The notes below the pieces were generated by a model. It made no database searches. It saw only the letters and a list, made by a program, of their open reading frames with translations, and was not told where the DNA came from. From NCBI GenBank assembly GCA_947579605.1, contig OX388329.1:26306299-26370298 (forward strand): a DNA stretch of 64,000 nt. Direction: 5' to 3'. The stretch's first letter is position 1. Each line of letters opens with the position of its first letter. This document shows positions 52,870-63,892 of this stretch, piece by piece. The position numbers and the translations under genes are program-made. The stretch is from Athripsodes cinereus. Taxonomy: Eukaryota; Arthropoda; Insecta; Trichoptera; Leptoceridae.

Positions 52870-53880
52870 TTCACCAAGAATCGTCGGTCGATAAATTAAA
52901 CTTTAATTAATTGATATTTCTATTATCAAATTGTCAAAATGATTCCTGTCACACGAAGTTTTTTTTGTTACTATACGAAAGATGGCGTTATCCAAACTTT
53001 ACGATTTTTTTAAAAAAAAAAATCATTTTGTAAACTTTTTTAAATCGAACAAGATTTCATCAGATGCCTGTAAACATGCCAAAATAAAAAATGTATGCTT
53101 AAACAAAAAACATACATATTTACAAATGAGCATAAATATTTAAGCAGTGATTATATTATATTCGAATGGAATTTTACTTCGTATGAATATTTTTTTTACC
53201 ATAAACACCTGCATTATTATTGTCATTGGTTGTCACATAATGAAATTATTTTTATTATGTCTGTAGGCTAAATACTTACCTATATTAAATATTATGATAC
53301 TCAAAATGAGAAACAAAAGTGTCACATCAGCTGCTGTTCGCATTTACGGTGGATAGTTTGAATGCATTGCTAACGCTGCAACAGTAAATTGTTTAAAATA
53401 TATACCTTCATTTCGTGATCTCCAGTTTAGGGAGAAATCATGAGATGGTCAGAAGCCTAGAGTACCTATTGTATTTTAATCAGAATTGCTACACCCGCTG
53501 CCGACTTATTTAAAAAAAGATTTGTTAATTATATTATTAATTTTTTTCTCTAGAATTCTGACCTAGGATATGACGATGGAATGATTGAAATTTTAGCACC
53601 AGGCTACCGACCACCTTAAACGTCTTAAAATAAGATTTTTTATGATTACTATAGTTTGAATGATGAAAACACGACTAGCAAGAATTGCCTGTCATTGATA
53701 CTTATGAAAAAGTCAAGTGTGTAAGTGTGTCTATCCGCGGGTCTCACATAACATAAATATACCTAGTAATAATAATATAATAAATATATTGTTTAAGCAC
53801 ATATGTTCAATATACATACACATATTATGTAGGTACGTTATAATACTAAGATCATAAAATATTGTCAATAAAATTTAATA
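52870..53880. other. AT-rich stretch without a recognised gene
   Basis: An inverted pair CAAAATGATT / AATCATTTTG (about 52937 and 53023) and a CTGATGA complement at 53056 whose downstream part lacks GAAA. No gene seen. Confidence 0.45.
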
Positions 53881-53886
53881 TCGGGT

Positions 53887-54240
53887 AAATATTGCAGTAT
53901 CGGACCACTTATTTAAGTATCCGACCATTTTTTATTGATTCATTCCAAGACTTTTAAAACTGTCTAAAAAGTCTAAAATCGTAGGTACTATCTTAAAATC
54001 TGTAGGGGTCTACTACTTCTGAGAATATCCGGGTTTGAGTTGAGTCTCTCTTTAAATATTGCAGAATTGGATCACTTAACAGTAGCCTACTTACTTAATT
54101 TTCAGTTCATTTTTCCTTGATTCATACCAAGACTTTCAAAAATGACGAAAAATTCTAAAATTGTAGGCACTATCCCAAAATCTGTAGGGGTCTACTACTA
54201 CTGATATATGTACCCAATTTTGCGGTAAGTCTCTCTTTTA
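53887..54240. repeat. Tandem duplication of a 167-187-bp unit
   Basis: AAATATTGCAG.AT.GGA.CAC opens both units (53887 and 54054). Both contain TTGATTCAT.CCAAGACTTT and AATCTGTAGGGGTCTACTAC, and close with AAGTCTCTCTTT-like sequence. Moderately diverged, class unknown. Confidence 0.8.
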
Positions 54241-54294
54241 TATATCAAAATTTGTATTTAAACCAATGAGAACTATTGTCACCACTATACTATG

Positions 54295-54530
54295 CTACCA
54301 TACCATCACAGCATTTTCAGCGGTTAGAGTAGGTACGTAACTAACGGATGTAATACAAGAAATTTTTATGTAACTAGTCCTCCAGTGCCAGTAAAAGCGT
54401 TCAGGATGGTTGGCATACTCATCGCCGAATTGAAGATCTTAAATGTCATATGCGAAATGTTTCCCAAATACCTGCCTTTTATATGACACTTGAACACTTA
54501 TAGACAAGAGTGAGAGATGTTTACTTCGCA
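54295..54530 (-). repeat. Family A SINE-like element
   Basis: CCATACCATCACAGCATTTT, CGTTCAGGATGGTTGGCATA, CATCGCCGAATTGAAGATCT, CCTGCCTTTTATATGACACT and GACAAGAGTGAGAG in order. Full length, diverged. Confidence 0.75.
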
Positions 54531-54721
54531 GATGTGTCTTAAAAAATAATAAAAAATGACCATCATGTCTTCCTTCAAGAAATCAAGCAATTAATCAATC
54601 GCCTTTAACGCTCGCCTCGGGAGTATGGGTGAGAGACCAGCCTTCTCCATTCATAGCATCTTTGTGCCAATTAGGTCACTTTATTAAAATATATTCCGGG
54701 CACAATACCAAACTAGGAGAC

Positions 54722-55115
54722 TTATTCTTCTTCTTCTTCGTGTTGTAGATCATCGATCTGTTAGTTCGGAAGTTGATGCCTCTTGTGATGCTGAAGACCA
54801 GCCGTCCTTCCATCTTTTTGGTGGTCTTCCTTGGGACCGTGAACCACCTGGTGTTTCCTTTGCAGCTATATTTACTATTATATTCTGTTTTCAGCCATCC
54901 TATCTACATAGTCTCTCCAGAATCGTCTCCTTTTATTACTCCATCTTATGATGTCCTCCGTGTTGCATATGTTCCTAATCTCAGTATTTCTTATTCTGTC
55001 TCTGACACATACTAATTCATATATTATTATTAAGTATAGGAATAATGCTTTAGTTTGTGCTTTCATTAAAAAATTGGGAATTATTCTCAATTCGATTTTC
55101 ATTACAGTCAATGTC
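54722..55115 (-). mobile_element. Non-LTR retrotransposon tail (TEDIIRW type)
   Basis: The minus-strand frame reads VRDRIRNTEIRNICNTEDII then RWSNKRRRFWRDYVDRMAEN, RI, and after a frame change GR.PK.WKDG. This is the T.IR....TEDI..W....R.W..HV.RM..NR....... GRP.KRW pattern of an insect LINE reverse-transcriptase C-terminus. The 3' tail is (GAA)n (54724-54738 complement). A 3' fragment of the same family is at 41229. Confidence 0.8.
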
Positions 55116-55640
55116 TGTATTTTTTACCCTATTATCTTTGAGAATACTATGTAGGCACTACCACATAGTGTAATGGTGTTGGTAGGTCTAGTGCTATGTG
55201 TATTTTATGTTTGTATATGTATGTAGTATGTACACATCTCATGTCCGCGAGTTAACGGCTGAGTCAGTTGTTCAAGAATGGACCAAGTCCAAACGGTACC
55301 GAGTAACTGTACACATTTGATTTAGAGGCAATATATTCACGTGGACGTAGATAGTTACAATAGCGCACTTAATGTTTTTTTTTTTTAATTTTATCCATCA
55401 ATCAATAAAGATTACTTAAGGTAATTGACGGCTTTGGGCACCATTCAACACTCATAATTATTATGACTGCTTCAAGAACGCTGGTAAAAAGTGCATATTA
55501 AATTTACCTTTAATCCAAGTTAAATTTAAGTTTACTTACACATCATTAGCATATATGTCATCCGCCTTTGGCCATAAAACAGATATCTACCTATTTTTTA
55601 TTTGATTATTAAATATTTAATTTTTATCAATAAGCCATAC
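55116..55640. other. AT-rich stretch without a recognised gene
   Basis: Nothing recognised. Confidence 0.5.
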
Positions 55641-55644
55641 AAAT

Positions 55645-55705
55645 TTCCGCCTTTCACAAATATACTAGAAAACTTTATCAAAAAGGGTGAGATTACTTCA
55701 CAATA
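55645..55705 (-). repeat. Family A 5' module fragment
   Basis: GCCTTTCACAAATATACTAG then AAAACTTTATCAAAAAGGGT: the complement of the CCTGTAAAAGGC...CTTTTC module. Confidence 0.45.
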
Positions 55706-55916
55706 TAGTGACTTTATATAATATATTATGTAGGTATACTTTGAAAATATGAATTGTACATACTACACAAAAAAGTTTAATTAGATTCAACGAAAATCAA
55801 AACGCAAAAAAACAACCCTTTGTTGAATCAAAGCTCGAACTTTTGTAACGATTATGACAATAAACAAAACCAAAACTTTGTGTTTACCATTTACTTTTCG
55901 AACTGCTGAATAAACT

Positions 55917-56372
55917 TTGTATGACTTCCAGAGCAAAATAAAAGTGCAAAGCATTCAACAAATTAAACCTCAAGCAGCCCTGATACAATCCAGCTTCATT
56001 CATGATCAATATTCAAATGTATTAGTGAATAATACAAACATAGCTATTTACAAACACATAAAGACAAACCTGTTCTTACTACAAAACCTCTTTCGGACAT
56101 CTACAACATTTCTTAGCAGGTTACCTATAAAATTGAGCCACCACGCGATTTTTTACAATCATTATTATAACACAATATATATTATAACTTTAATTTTAAT
56201 CTTTATTTTTATAAGGTGCCCTCTTTATTATTTAAGTTCTTGTTCATCCGTGGGGTTACTATTGGGAAATCACCAAGTTTTATTATTATTAATTCACAAG
56301 AGAAAGGAATTAACGCGAGCTACTATGTGCGTATTATTTTACGTTGACACATTGACATTTTTAAGGTCCTAA
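55917..56372 (+). CDS. Longest open frame in the window, unrecognised
   Basis: 151 codons beginning MYDFQSKIKVQSIQQIKPQA and ending YVDTLTFLRS, with an Ile/Leu/Tyr-rich middle (IIYIITLILIFIFI-like run around residues 88-100) that could be read as one membrane segment. No family match. The residue bias follows local AT content, and a frame of this length is only marginally unlikely by chance in 64 kb. Probably not a gene, but listed because nothing else explains it. Confidence 0.15.
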   Translation: MYDFQSKIKVQSIQQIKPQAALIQSSFIHDQYSNVLVNNTNIAIYKHIKTNLFLLQNLFRTSTTFLSRLPIKLSHHAIFYNHYYNTIYIITLILIFIFIRCPLYYLSSCSSVGLLLGNHQVLLLLIHKRKELTRATMCVLFYVDTLTFLRS

Positions 56373-56374
56373 AA

Positions 56375-56822
56375 GGAATACCAACACATCTAAGACGGTA
56401 TCTTGAATATCGAAATGGACGGATAGAAATAGGTACTTATTAATAATTTGACAAAATATCTCGTAGATGATATGAAAGAATCATGAATGACATCCTATGT
56501 GAAAGACAAAGATTTCTTATTCTAGAACTCTCACATTTTGTGACCCTGTTGAAAAAAAAAAATAAGGTACATAGTAAACTGATCCATCATTAATTAAATT
56601 ATGTAGTGCCCAAATTATAGAATTCCATATTAGATACTTTTTAGGTAGAATACTATGTAGAAGATATAAAGATGTTTTTGTCTTCTTGAAACATTCTCAT
56701 TACATACCACAGATAAACATTCGAGGACGAAAAATGTCCCTCTCGATTATCAATTTTAGTTACTTATATATTTTTTAATTATCTTATTACATCGTATTTT
56801 ATTGCACCAAGTATCGGTCAAC
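56375..56822. other. AT-rich stretch without a recognised gene
   Basis: Nothing recognised. Confidence 0.5.
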
Positions 56823-56824
56823 AG

Positions 56825-57035
56825 CAGGGTTACTCTTGACAAAACTAAACACGATCTTAATCTAGTCTTGATCTTGATCATACGACGCACGAAGGGACTA
56901 TGGTCAAAAACACCGCGCTACCGCTAACGTGCGATTGGTTTGCTTGTAGTTTTGGCCAATAGTCACTTCGTGCGTCGTATGATCAAGATCAAGACTAGAT
57001 TAAGATCGTGTTTAGTTTTTTCAAGAGTAGCCCTG
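56825..57035. mobile_element. Palindromic MITE M1, copy 2
   Basis: 211 bp, CAGGGTTACTCTTGACAAAA to AAGAGTAGCCCTG, nearly identical to the copy at 9661 in the same orientation. CAG flanks both ends, again a 3-bp match. Confidence 0.9.
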
Positions 57036-57039
57036 CAGA

Positions 57040-58235
57040 TCTTTAGTCAATAAATAATATGGAATATCATTATGTTTCTACATACTTACTCTTGTCCAAA
57101 TTGAAATAGGAAGTTATACCCAGCGGCAAGCACTGAGCCCTCCCTTCGAAAAAAAGGTTTCGATGAGTAATGCTCTTGAAATATTCTGAAGAATGCAATA
57201 GAAAACCCTTTGCTAGTTAGGTACTTCAATTCCTCCCTGCAAAGAGTCAAAAGTATCTGTAGGTGTTTTTTATTTTAAATTTTTTCACATCAACAATGTA
57301 CTACAGACTGTAGAACATATAATATACCTATACATAAACATCATCATACAAGACAAATAAAGCAACAATTTATCGCACATTTTATGAGTGTACATATTTT
57401 GACATCAGAGGTAAATTCTATCAAGAGCCCAAATGAGAATATAATAACTTACAGATAAGAGAAAAATACATAAAATAAAACACAAAAAATAAACAGAAAT
57501 TAATAGCAATTTGTTCTATATTATAATAAAGAACTAATTTGTCAGACACATTATATTAACTGTCATTCACTTATAAACCTAACCTATACTCAACAGTTTC
57601 ATAGACACAAATAAAAATTACAGATAATTCGGGGTCATTATGATAAAGAAGAAAGGATATATTATTTTATGGGATAAGGAAAATATATATAAAAGAATCT
57701 TTAAAAATATTTCTAATGAGCGTTGTATGTAATTCGGCACTTGACCCTTGAACTAATTCAAGTATAAAAATTCCTTCAAAGAATATGGAATAGATATTTT
57801 TTTATTCCATTATATTATTATGTTATGTGTTAGGTACCTATGATATTATTGCGATGGTACATAGTAAAATTTAATATGGAATAATGAATTTAATACTGTC
57901 TACATACATAACCTTTCATCAGGCGTCTTAATGTCTAGCTGCTAACATCGATACTTGATGAAGCTAACCAGTTCACTATTAATATTACTTTACTATCATA
58001 TAATACGTATCTACATACATACTTATTCATGTAGATAGATACATACATAGATACTATGTAGGTAATTTCATTTATATATAATTATACTTATATTGGATAG
58101 TTTGCTCTTGTAAGGGGCAAACTTCTTATGTTACACAAGCGACAATAAACTGTATTTGTTTATTTATTCTTTACTGAACATTTATTATAAGCAGTTATAC
58201 ACTTTTGCATATATTTTATATTAAATACAATGATA
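57040..58235. other. AT-rich stretch without a recognised gene
   Basis: CATACATAGATACATA-type simple sequence near 58010-58055. A minus-type (TTTA)n tail at 58237-58255 may mark a LINE end leading to 58325. Confidence 0.45.
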
Positions 58236-58327
58236 TTCATTTATTTATTTAATACATTTTACAGGGATACAGACAGTCATAAACAGTTAACAATAAACAG
58301 AATCATAAAAAGCCATAAATGGACCTG

Positions 58328-58539
58328 CAGGGCTACTCTTGACAAAACTAAACACGATCTTAATCTAGTCTTGATCTTGATCATACGACGCACGAAGTGA
58401 CTATTGGCCAAAAATACACGCAAACCGATCGCGCGTTAGCGGTAGCGCGGTGTTTTTTTACCATAGTCCCTTTGTGCGTCGTATGATCAAGATCAAGACT
58501 AGATCAAGATCGTATTTAGTTTTGTCAAGAGTAACCCTG
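58328..58539. mobile_element. Palindromic MITE M1, copy 3 (inverted middle)
   Basis: Same ends as the other two copies, but the central ACCGCGCTACCGCTAACGCG segment is in the opposite orientation, so the copy is inserted in reverse. Flanks CTG and CAG. The minus-strand ORF over it is spurious. Confidence 0.9.
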
Positions 58540-58679
58540 CAGTAAAGTCCCCTATCATTACCAATATGTAATAACAAACAATGAATGCAACAACTTCGCC
58601 AGACATGTAAATTAAAAATCCCAAGCATGAGACAATTACAAAACAAAAAATGATATATACCTAGAAAGCGAGTTTATCT

Positions 58680-58885
58680 CAAATTTTCGATTGTCCTGTA
58701 AAAGGTGGGTGTTTGAAGATATAATGACATTTTACATCTTAAAATCAGCTGTCAAGTTTGTTACCAATTCTGAATGTCACAAAGCTTTGTTGGCACAGAG
58801 ATTAAAGCTGCGTGTTTATTAGATGCTGATAGTCTGCAGGGTTTCCAACTTGAGGGATATGCCATGATGGTATAGCTAGATAGAA
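58680..58885 (+). repeat. Family A SINE-like element
   Basis: TCGATTGTCCTGTAAAAGGT, TTTTACATCTTAAAATCAGC, TTGTTGGCACAGAG and GGGATATGCCATGATGGTAT. Full order, moderately diverged. Confidence 0.75.
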
Positions 58886-58929
58886 AATATGAACATTGAT
58901 AGAATGAAATAAATATATTGATTCTTACA

Positions 58930-59130
58930 TAACATTACGGCATTTCACTCAAGTGGAGTAGCCAGCGAAACGGCTACGTGTGATAAACATAATAGTTGTC
59001 CTTTCGTGGCAATAAATAAAGACCCCTAAGAATGGTGGCATACTTTATCTCATGGCTCAATTTAAGATAATACGTTAGATTTTACGAACACATACCTTTA
59101 ATAGGGTGTTCGAGGAAAATTTTTAAGATA
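58930..59130 (-). repeat. Family A SINE-like element
   Basis: Complement order: TTACGGCATTTCACTCAAGT, GGAGTAGCCAGCG, GTCCTTTCGTGGCAATAAAT, CTAAGAATGGTGGCATAC, then the 5' module near 59100. Tail-to-tail with the previous copy. Confidence 0.7.
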
Positions 59131-59680
59131 ACAATTAGTATATTTATTTTCAGAATGCGTTAGTGCTTTAAAACTCGGAATATATAAATCATCATCGGTA
59201 TTGGCATTACCTACATATTAATCTAATTTTTTTGGCAAATTAAGTCGCGTTGTGCAAACGATTAACTAAAATCATGGTCAACAAGTAGAACTACGCACTG
59301 TGTATGCCGGAGAAAAACTACACTACTTCACGAAACGATATTTTTGAGAACAACTGTTCAGTTTAAAAAAAGACTTTATTTGCTTCTCATATGTGAGACA
59401 ACGCGAAATAATTGAATCTCATGTTATTTACCGAATTCAATTTCATAAGAGAATGATTCAATTTAATTATTGATGTCATTATAGGCGTACAGTAAAAATA
59501 CTTTCTTTTATAAATTTTAAAACACAGCAAAGCAAAATATAACGCATTTTCAAGGTAGACAAATATGGCATCAAAAGGAGCATAACAATGATTTAAACAC
59601 TATGTTCCCATTAACTCAGTTTGATTTATGGAAATTAGCAAACTGTTTTGAGTTTTACTGTATTTAATAAAAGGTGTAGT
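59131..59680. other. AT-rich stretch without a recognised gene
   Basis: Nothing recognised. Confidence 0.5.
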
Positions 59681-59683
59681 AAC

Positions 59684-60205
59684 CAGGGTTGTCGCGAATA
59701 TTCGTATCCGCATCCGCAAATGCGGAGCTTCCGCATGTATTTGGACATCTGCATCCGCATCCGCAATAATCAATGCGGATGTCATGGGGATGCGGATGTA
59801 AGACGAATTGCGACAAGAAAGAAATTGGGCGTGGCCGGCGAATGGCGCGTGCCGGTCGCACTTGACATTAACCAATGGGAACGAAAAAAATGATTGGTGA
59901 CAAGATCCGACGCGTTTGTAGGCAGTGTTCTTAGCGAACAATTATTTAGTAGTGCGGGTCTAATTTATAAAAATCTAAGCGTATCCGGTTTGAATCAGAA
60001 AAGGCGGCAATATTATTTTTTATTACTTATTTATTTATTTAATAATTGTGGTTAACAATCACTTTATCATTATTTTAATTCTTAATTTATATACTTTTTT
60101 TCTAAAACATCTTAAACATCCGCATCCACGGATGTGAGCTTACAAAAATCCGCATCCGCATTCACATCCGCGGATGTGTAAAACTCGGCATCCGCAACAT
60201 CCCTA
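59684..60205 (+). mobile_element. hAT transposon relic with transposase C-terminus
   Basis: The left end CAGGGTTGTCGCGAATATTC and complement of the right end (TAGGGATGTTGCGGATGCC) carry many GCGGATGCGGAT/ATCCGCATCCGC words, typical of one hAT group. GTAGTAAC (59676-59683) and GTAGTATC (60206-60213) are a 7/8 target duplication. A plus-strand frame near 59923-60020 reads GSVLSEQLFSSAGLIYKNLS then VSGLNQKRRQYYF, the SE.LFS.AG.I......L.......... segment of the hAT dimerisation domain. The rest of the transposase is deleted. Length 522 bp. Confidence 0.85.
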
Positions 60206-60213
60206 GTAGTATC

Positions 60214-60310
60214 CTGGTTTCGACTTATAAAGTCATTGTCAAATTATTTGTTTTTTTAATTTGACAATGTTTAGTTAGACAAAATAAAAATTGTTTGATT
60301 TTATTGGCAC
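60214..60310 (-). repeat. Repeat H (TCGAAACC hairpin box)
   Basis: CTGGTTTCGACTTATAAAGT then CATTGTCAAATTA...TTTGACAATG (60234-60270 hairpin), abutting the hAT target duplication. Same box as at 30331 and 49729. Confidence 0.6.
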
Positions 60311-61045
60311 TAACAATGTGGTAAACACGAAACATTTTAAAAATATGTAGTTATAGTTACTATCTATGTAATCACCACAACAAAAAATTGTTCGACAATG
60401 ATTTTGTAAGTAAACCAGATTTATTTCCATTGATTATATGGATTATAATATAGATTATTTATTTTGTATTCCATTTTATGGATTACAAAATAAACTCAGT
60501 TTTGTCAAAATTCGACATAGTGTAGTTTGTATCCAACATACGTAATGATAAATAGTAATCGATACAAGACGGTATCATCGTATTAAAACGATTTTATGCG
60601 TGTATAAGTAAGTCGATACAATTTGTTATACCTAGTTATTATTATTAAGTATCTACTACAGAGAAATAATAATAATAGGTAGTACCTACGTGTATGTGTT
60701 AACATACCATACAAGATCACATACCGAGAGGTGTTCGCATTCTACATTCTGATCTGTTCTATTAGGAATGGGAAATTCTTTGAAATACAACGAACGCATG
60801 TTTGTTAGTTTTTAAAAAGTGAGTGTAAAAGTATGCCGATAGGATCTGGCGTTATTTATTATAGTTTATATTATGTTTAAAAGTAATGATATTAATCAAT
60901 AAAATATCGCCTACCGGTGCCATTGAGAGACAAACAGACTCACCAGAATCATCATCACTGTCCAACCGGATACTGCCGAAGTCTAAGGACTTCCGTTTAT
61001 CCGATATTGGTTGTAATAAATAAAATAGGTCATGAATGATAAATG
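60311..61045. other. AT-rich stretch without a recognised gene
   Basis: GC rises at 60905-60990 (CCAACCGGATACTGCCGAAG) without an open frame. It may already be part of the following LINE relic. Confidence 0.45.
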
Positions 61046-61049
61046 ATTT

Positions 61050-61340
61050 TTAATACGATGGATCTAGGACAAAGTGATGGATAAGAGAGTAAACCAAGGC
61101 TACGGACGTAGTCGAGAGGGTACCCACTTTAAAGTGTCGCTGAGCAGGACGTGTCACCATATGTTCCGACTCTTCGAGCGGGCAGAAAAGTGGGGAGATC
61201 GCAGGCAGGCGACATAAGACGAACGGTCGGATTTGGTTGGATGTAGTGTGCTCATGATAGAGACGTGAGGAAGAATAAGAGGAGTGGCTATGTCCAACAA
61301 TAGATTCTAAATAGCTGATGAAGATGAATCTCTGTTTGTG
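61050..61340 (+). mobile_element. Non-LTR retrotransposon tail (EAYVQQWT type), decayed
   Basis: The plus-strand frame reads DIRRTVGFGWM, stop, CAHDRDVRKNKRSGYVQQ, stop, corresponding to D......G..W....QDR..W......AYVQQWT. The minus-strand ORF of 112 codons across it is an artefact. Confidence 0.6.
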
Positions 61341-61369
61341 ATAAACCAAAATACGTACCGAATCGAAAT

Positions 61370-61702
61370 AGTTTTGAGACTCGAACAAATAAAATTAACA
61401 CACTGAACCGGTTACTTACAACATGTGAGAAGTGGATTCATCGTAGAATGCTTCGAATACCGTTTACAGACATTGTATCCAACACAGAAGTCCTACGTAG
61501 TGCGCATATGAACAGAAAACTCCTCATAAATATCAAGGTTCGGAAAATATCATATTTGGGCCACATTCTGCGAGGTCAGAAATGTCGACTTTTGTAGCTA
61601 ATAATTGAAGGTCATATTGATGGACGTTATGGAGTAGGAAAAAAACAGATTTCGTGGCTACGCAATATACGGCAACGGACTGTAATAGGGTAGGTAGAAG
61701 AA
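61370..61702 (+). mobile_element. Non-LTR retrotransposon tail (family F), interrupted by a MITE
   Basis: The plus-strand frame reads CEKWIHRRMLRIPFTDIVSN then TEVLRSAHMNRKLLINIKVR and KISYLGHILRGQKC, then a stop inside the LL.LIIEG segment, then GRYGVGKKQISWLRNIRQRT. It breaks off at 61702, where a palindromic element begins. It is the only family F copy here that shows the CEKWI.RRML.I.....V.N.EVL segment. Confidence 0.85.
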
Positions 61703-61898
61703 CAGTGAGCCTAGTCAAAACACATTTTAGCGTTACGTTTTCGTTTCGTTTTCGTTCAAATGTAGATGACGTTGCGGGAACGTGTCAATTTTCGTAGCTA
61801 TTTGTGTATTTTAGCTACGAAAATTGACGCGTTCTCGCAACGTCGTCAACATTCGAACGAAAACGTAACGCTTAAATGTGTTTTGACTAGGCCCACTG
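61703..61898. mobile_element. Palindromic MITE M2
   Basis: CAGTGAGCCTAGTCAAAACA and complement of right end CAGTGGGCCTAGTCAAAACA start inverted arms of about 80 bp (CGTTACGTTTTCG, GACGTTGCG, AATTTTCGTAGCTA), 196 bp in total. CAGTG ends suggest hAT, but no 8-bp duplication is visible. It lies at the truncated end of a family F LINE. Confidence 0.8.
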
Positions 61899-61899
61899 G

Positions 61900-62555
61900 T
61901 CTAAATAGTACGGAACTGGTAAACCGGTAAAACTTTGAAATTTTGCATTTTCTTTTAAATGCCAAAAAATGTGACCCCTTGTATACATTCTGAGTGCCCT
62001 TAAGATGCTTCAAATGGTCCCTATCAGTTTATCGAACCATCTGACGAACGTCCTCTGTATATAAGTATCACGTCATAAAGACGCTGCAATAAGAGCCCGA
62101 CCACACCATTTCACCCTGTACGGGATCATTGAAGACTCCCTCCCATGCGGATATCTCAGAAGTCGATATCCTGTACGGGATCAATAATGAGATAGATGCT
62201 CTAATACATTTATATAGAAACCAATAACTCCACCGGGCGTCATGGCGTGGTTGAGCTCTTATCTGAGCTGCGCTGCTCAGCGGAAACGTAACTTTACAAT
62301 AGATACATACTCTAGATATGTACCTAACCTATATTATATATTTACTTGTCATATAATACAAGATCTATATGTATATCTTTGTTGATGGAAACACACATAT
62401 AGGTTTAACACACTAGTTTTACCTACAAAAGGTAAGTAGTATGTTGATATAAAATTAATTTTTAATGTTACTTTTCATACATACTTTTTCACGTCAGTTT
62501 CAAATCGATGGCAATTAATAAAAACAGCTGCTATGAGAAATAAATAAATAAAATT
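61900..62555. other. Sequence without a recognised gene
   Basis: CCTGTACGGGATCA occurs twice (about 62115 and 62171). No open frame. GC-richer 62080-62290 might be an unrecognised element. Confidence 0.45.
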
Positions 62556-62558
62556 TGA

Positions 62559-62711
62559 GTTCGTCGGTAGTCTGGAGGTAGAGTCTCGGCCTCGTGAACA
62601 GGGGGTCCGTGGTTCGATCCCAGGTGCCGGCAAACTCCCCTTTCACGACACAAGCTTTTAGCTTACTGTGAAAGGTGTATAAGGTTGTATTTGGGTTTAT
62701 AACAAAACCCA

Positions 62712-62741
<30 letters not shown>
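62559..62741 (+). repeat. tRNA-derived SINE, family T1, copy 3
   Basis: A box TAGTCTGGAGG (62568-62578), B box GGTTCGATCCC (62611-62621), the same body as copy 1 and an A17 tail (62725-62741). Confidence 0.92.
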
Positions 62742-62742
<1 letters not shown>

Positions 62743-63045
62743 ATATTATCTATATGACACTCTAATTAAGAGGCCGCGGCATAAAATTGATTAGTAGTTA
62801 CAATATTAAACTTGTTTCTATGTTTGTTTGTATATATTGTGTCCTCTGTGGAAACTCAAACGATGAGAAATGATGAGAAAATTTTACCTTCTATCCTCGA
62901 AATTTGTTTACTTATTTATATGTTCATTCTTTACTCTACCTTGTATGCCATGAACATAGTGAAGTTTAAATTTATTTATTAACTTAACATAATAAAATAT
63001 TCCCAATATAAAGGTTATACAACGTAACAAAGAAAAAAAAATAGA

Positions 63046-63243
63046 TGTTGCGCCCTATTACAGGTATAAATGTAGTTAGGTATACTTGAACCACTCATCT
63101 CCCAGCTCATGCCCACCCCGGCACCCCTAAAGCATCCAACGAACTCCCAAAACCTGAGAGGTCCGGGAGGAAGAGCCCGATAGACAAGGTCCCAGAAAGA
63201 GGGATGTCTTAGCACACTCAGATGTAAATATAAAAAAAAAAAA
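63046..63243 (+). repeat. GC-rich retroposon 3' end with poly(A)
   Basis: About 185 bp with CACCCCGGCACCCCTAAAGC, GAGAGGTCCGGGAGGAAGAG and CCAGAAAGAGGGATGTCTTA, ending in A13 at 63231-63243. Clearly different in base composition from its surroundings. The source family is not in the window. The minus-strand ORF is spurious. Confidence 0.55.
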
Positions 63244-63244
63244 C

Positions 63245-63890
63245 AATCGTAAAAATTATGTCAAACTTATGCACTAAAAATTATAATAATGAAATCACAA
63301 GAATAACACCCGTGATAAGGGAAAACAAAACTATAAGGATCAAGAACTTCAATTTGAAATAGATCAATTGTGTACAACTAGAATTAGTAATTGTTAGGAA
63401 AAGGAGAAGAAGGAGAGGGGAATTAAATATTACGACTCAAGCATTGTATAGATCCACATTTTAAAAGCTATATGGGAACTACTGCAGAAAATGTCGACGT
63501 CTTTAAATTTACTGTTGTAGTTTTCATCATCCTAAGCAGAATCTAGCAGGTAAATAAGTAATACGAGTATGTTTAACATTGTGGGAATCGTAGCTAATAC
63601 TATGGGATGTAATTTGATAGCGCTTACATATATTAATTGTATATATTAAATCATCCATTGATACTAACTGCTTATTAATTTGACATAATGATACAGAGAA
63701 TTAACTAAATTCCGTTTCCATTATTGTCTTTTTTCTTGTATTTGAAATATTAGCATATTCTATAAATAAATTTGTGCGATTTATTATTAACTTTTTGTAA
63801 TAAATATCGACTACATTGCAGTATATTGTGATTCAAACGATTCTATAGTAGTTTTCGTAATTCGACAAAATAAATATTATTTTTTAATAT
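63245..63890. other. AT-rich stretch without a recognised gene
   Basis: Nothing recognised. Confidence 0.5.
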
Positions 63891-63892
63891 TG

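Noticed and set aside
53030..53066. Minus-strand CTGATGA followed by AATC/GATT hairpin
   Set aside because: No G before the A-run (GAAA missing) and no stem III; low-complexity A/T sequence.
59600..59941. 113-codon minus-strand ORF and overlapping frames rich in H/P/R
   Set aside because: Produced by ATCCGCATCCGC repeats of the hAT terminus; no frame matches a protein except the short plus-strand dimerisation segment.
61050..61388. 112-codon minus-strand ORF
   Set aside because: It is antisense to a decayed LINE reverse-transcriptase tail that can be read on the plus strand.
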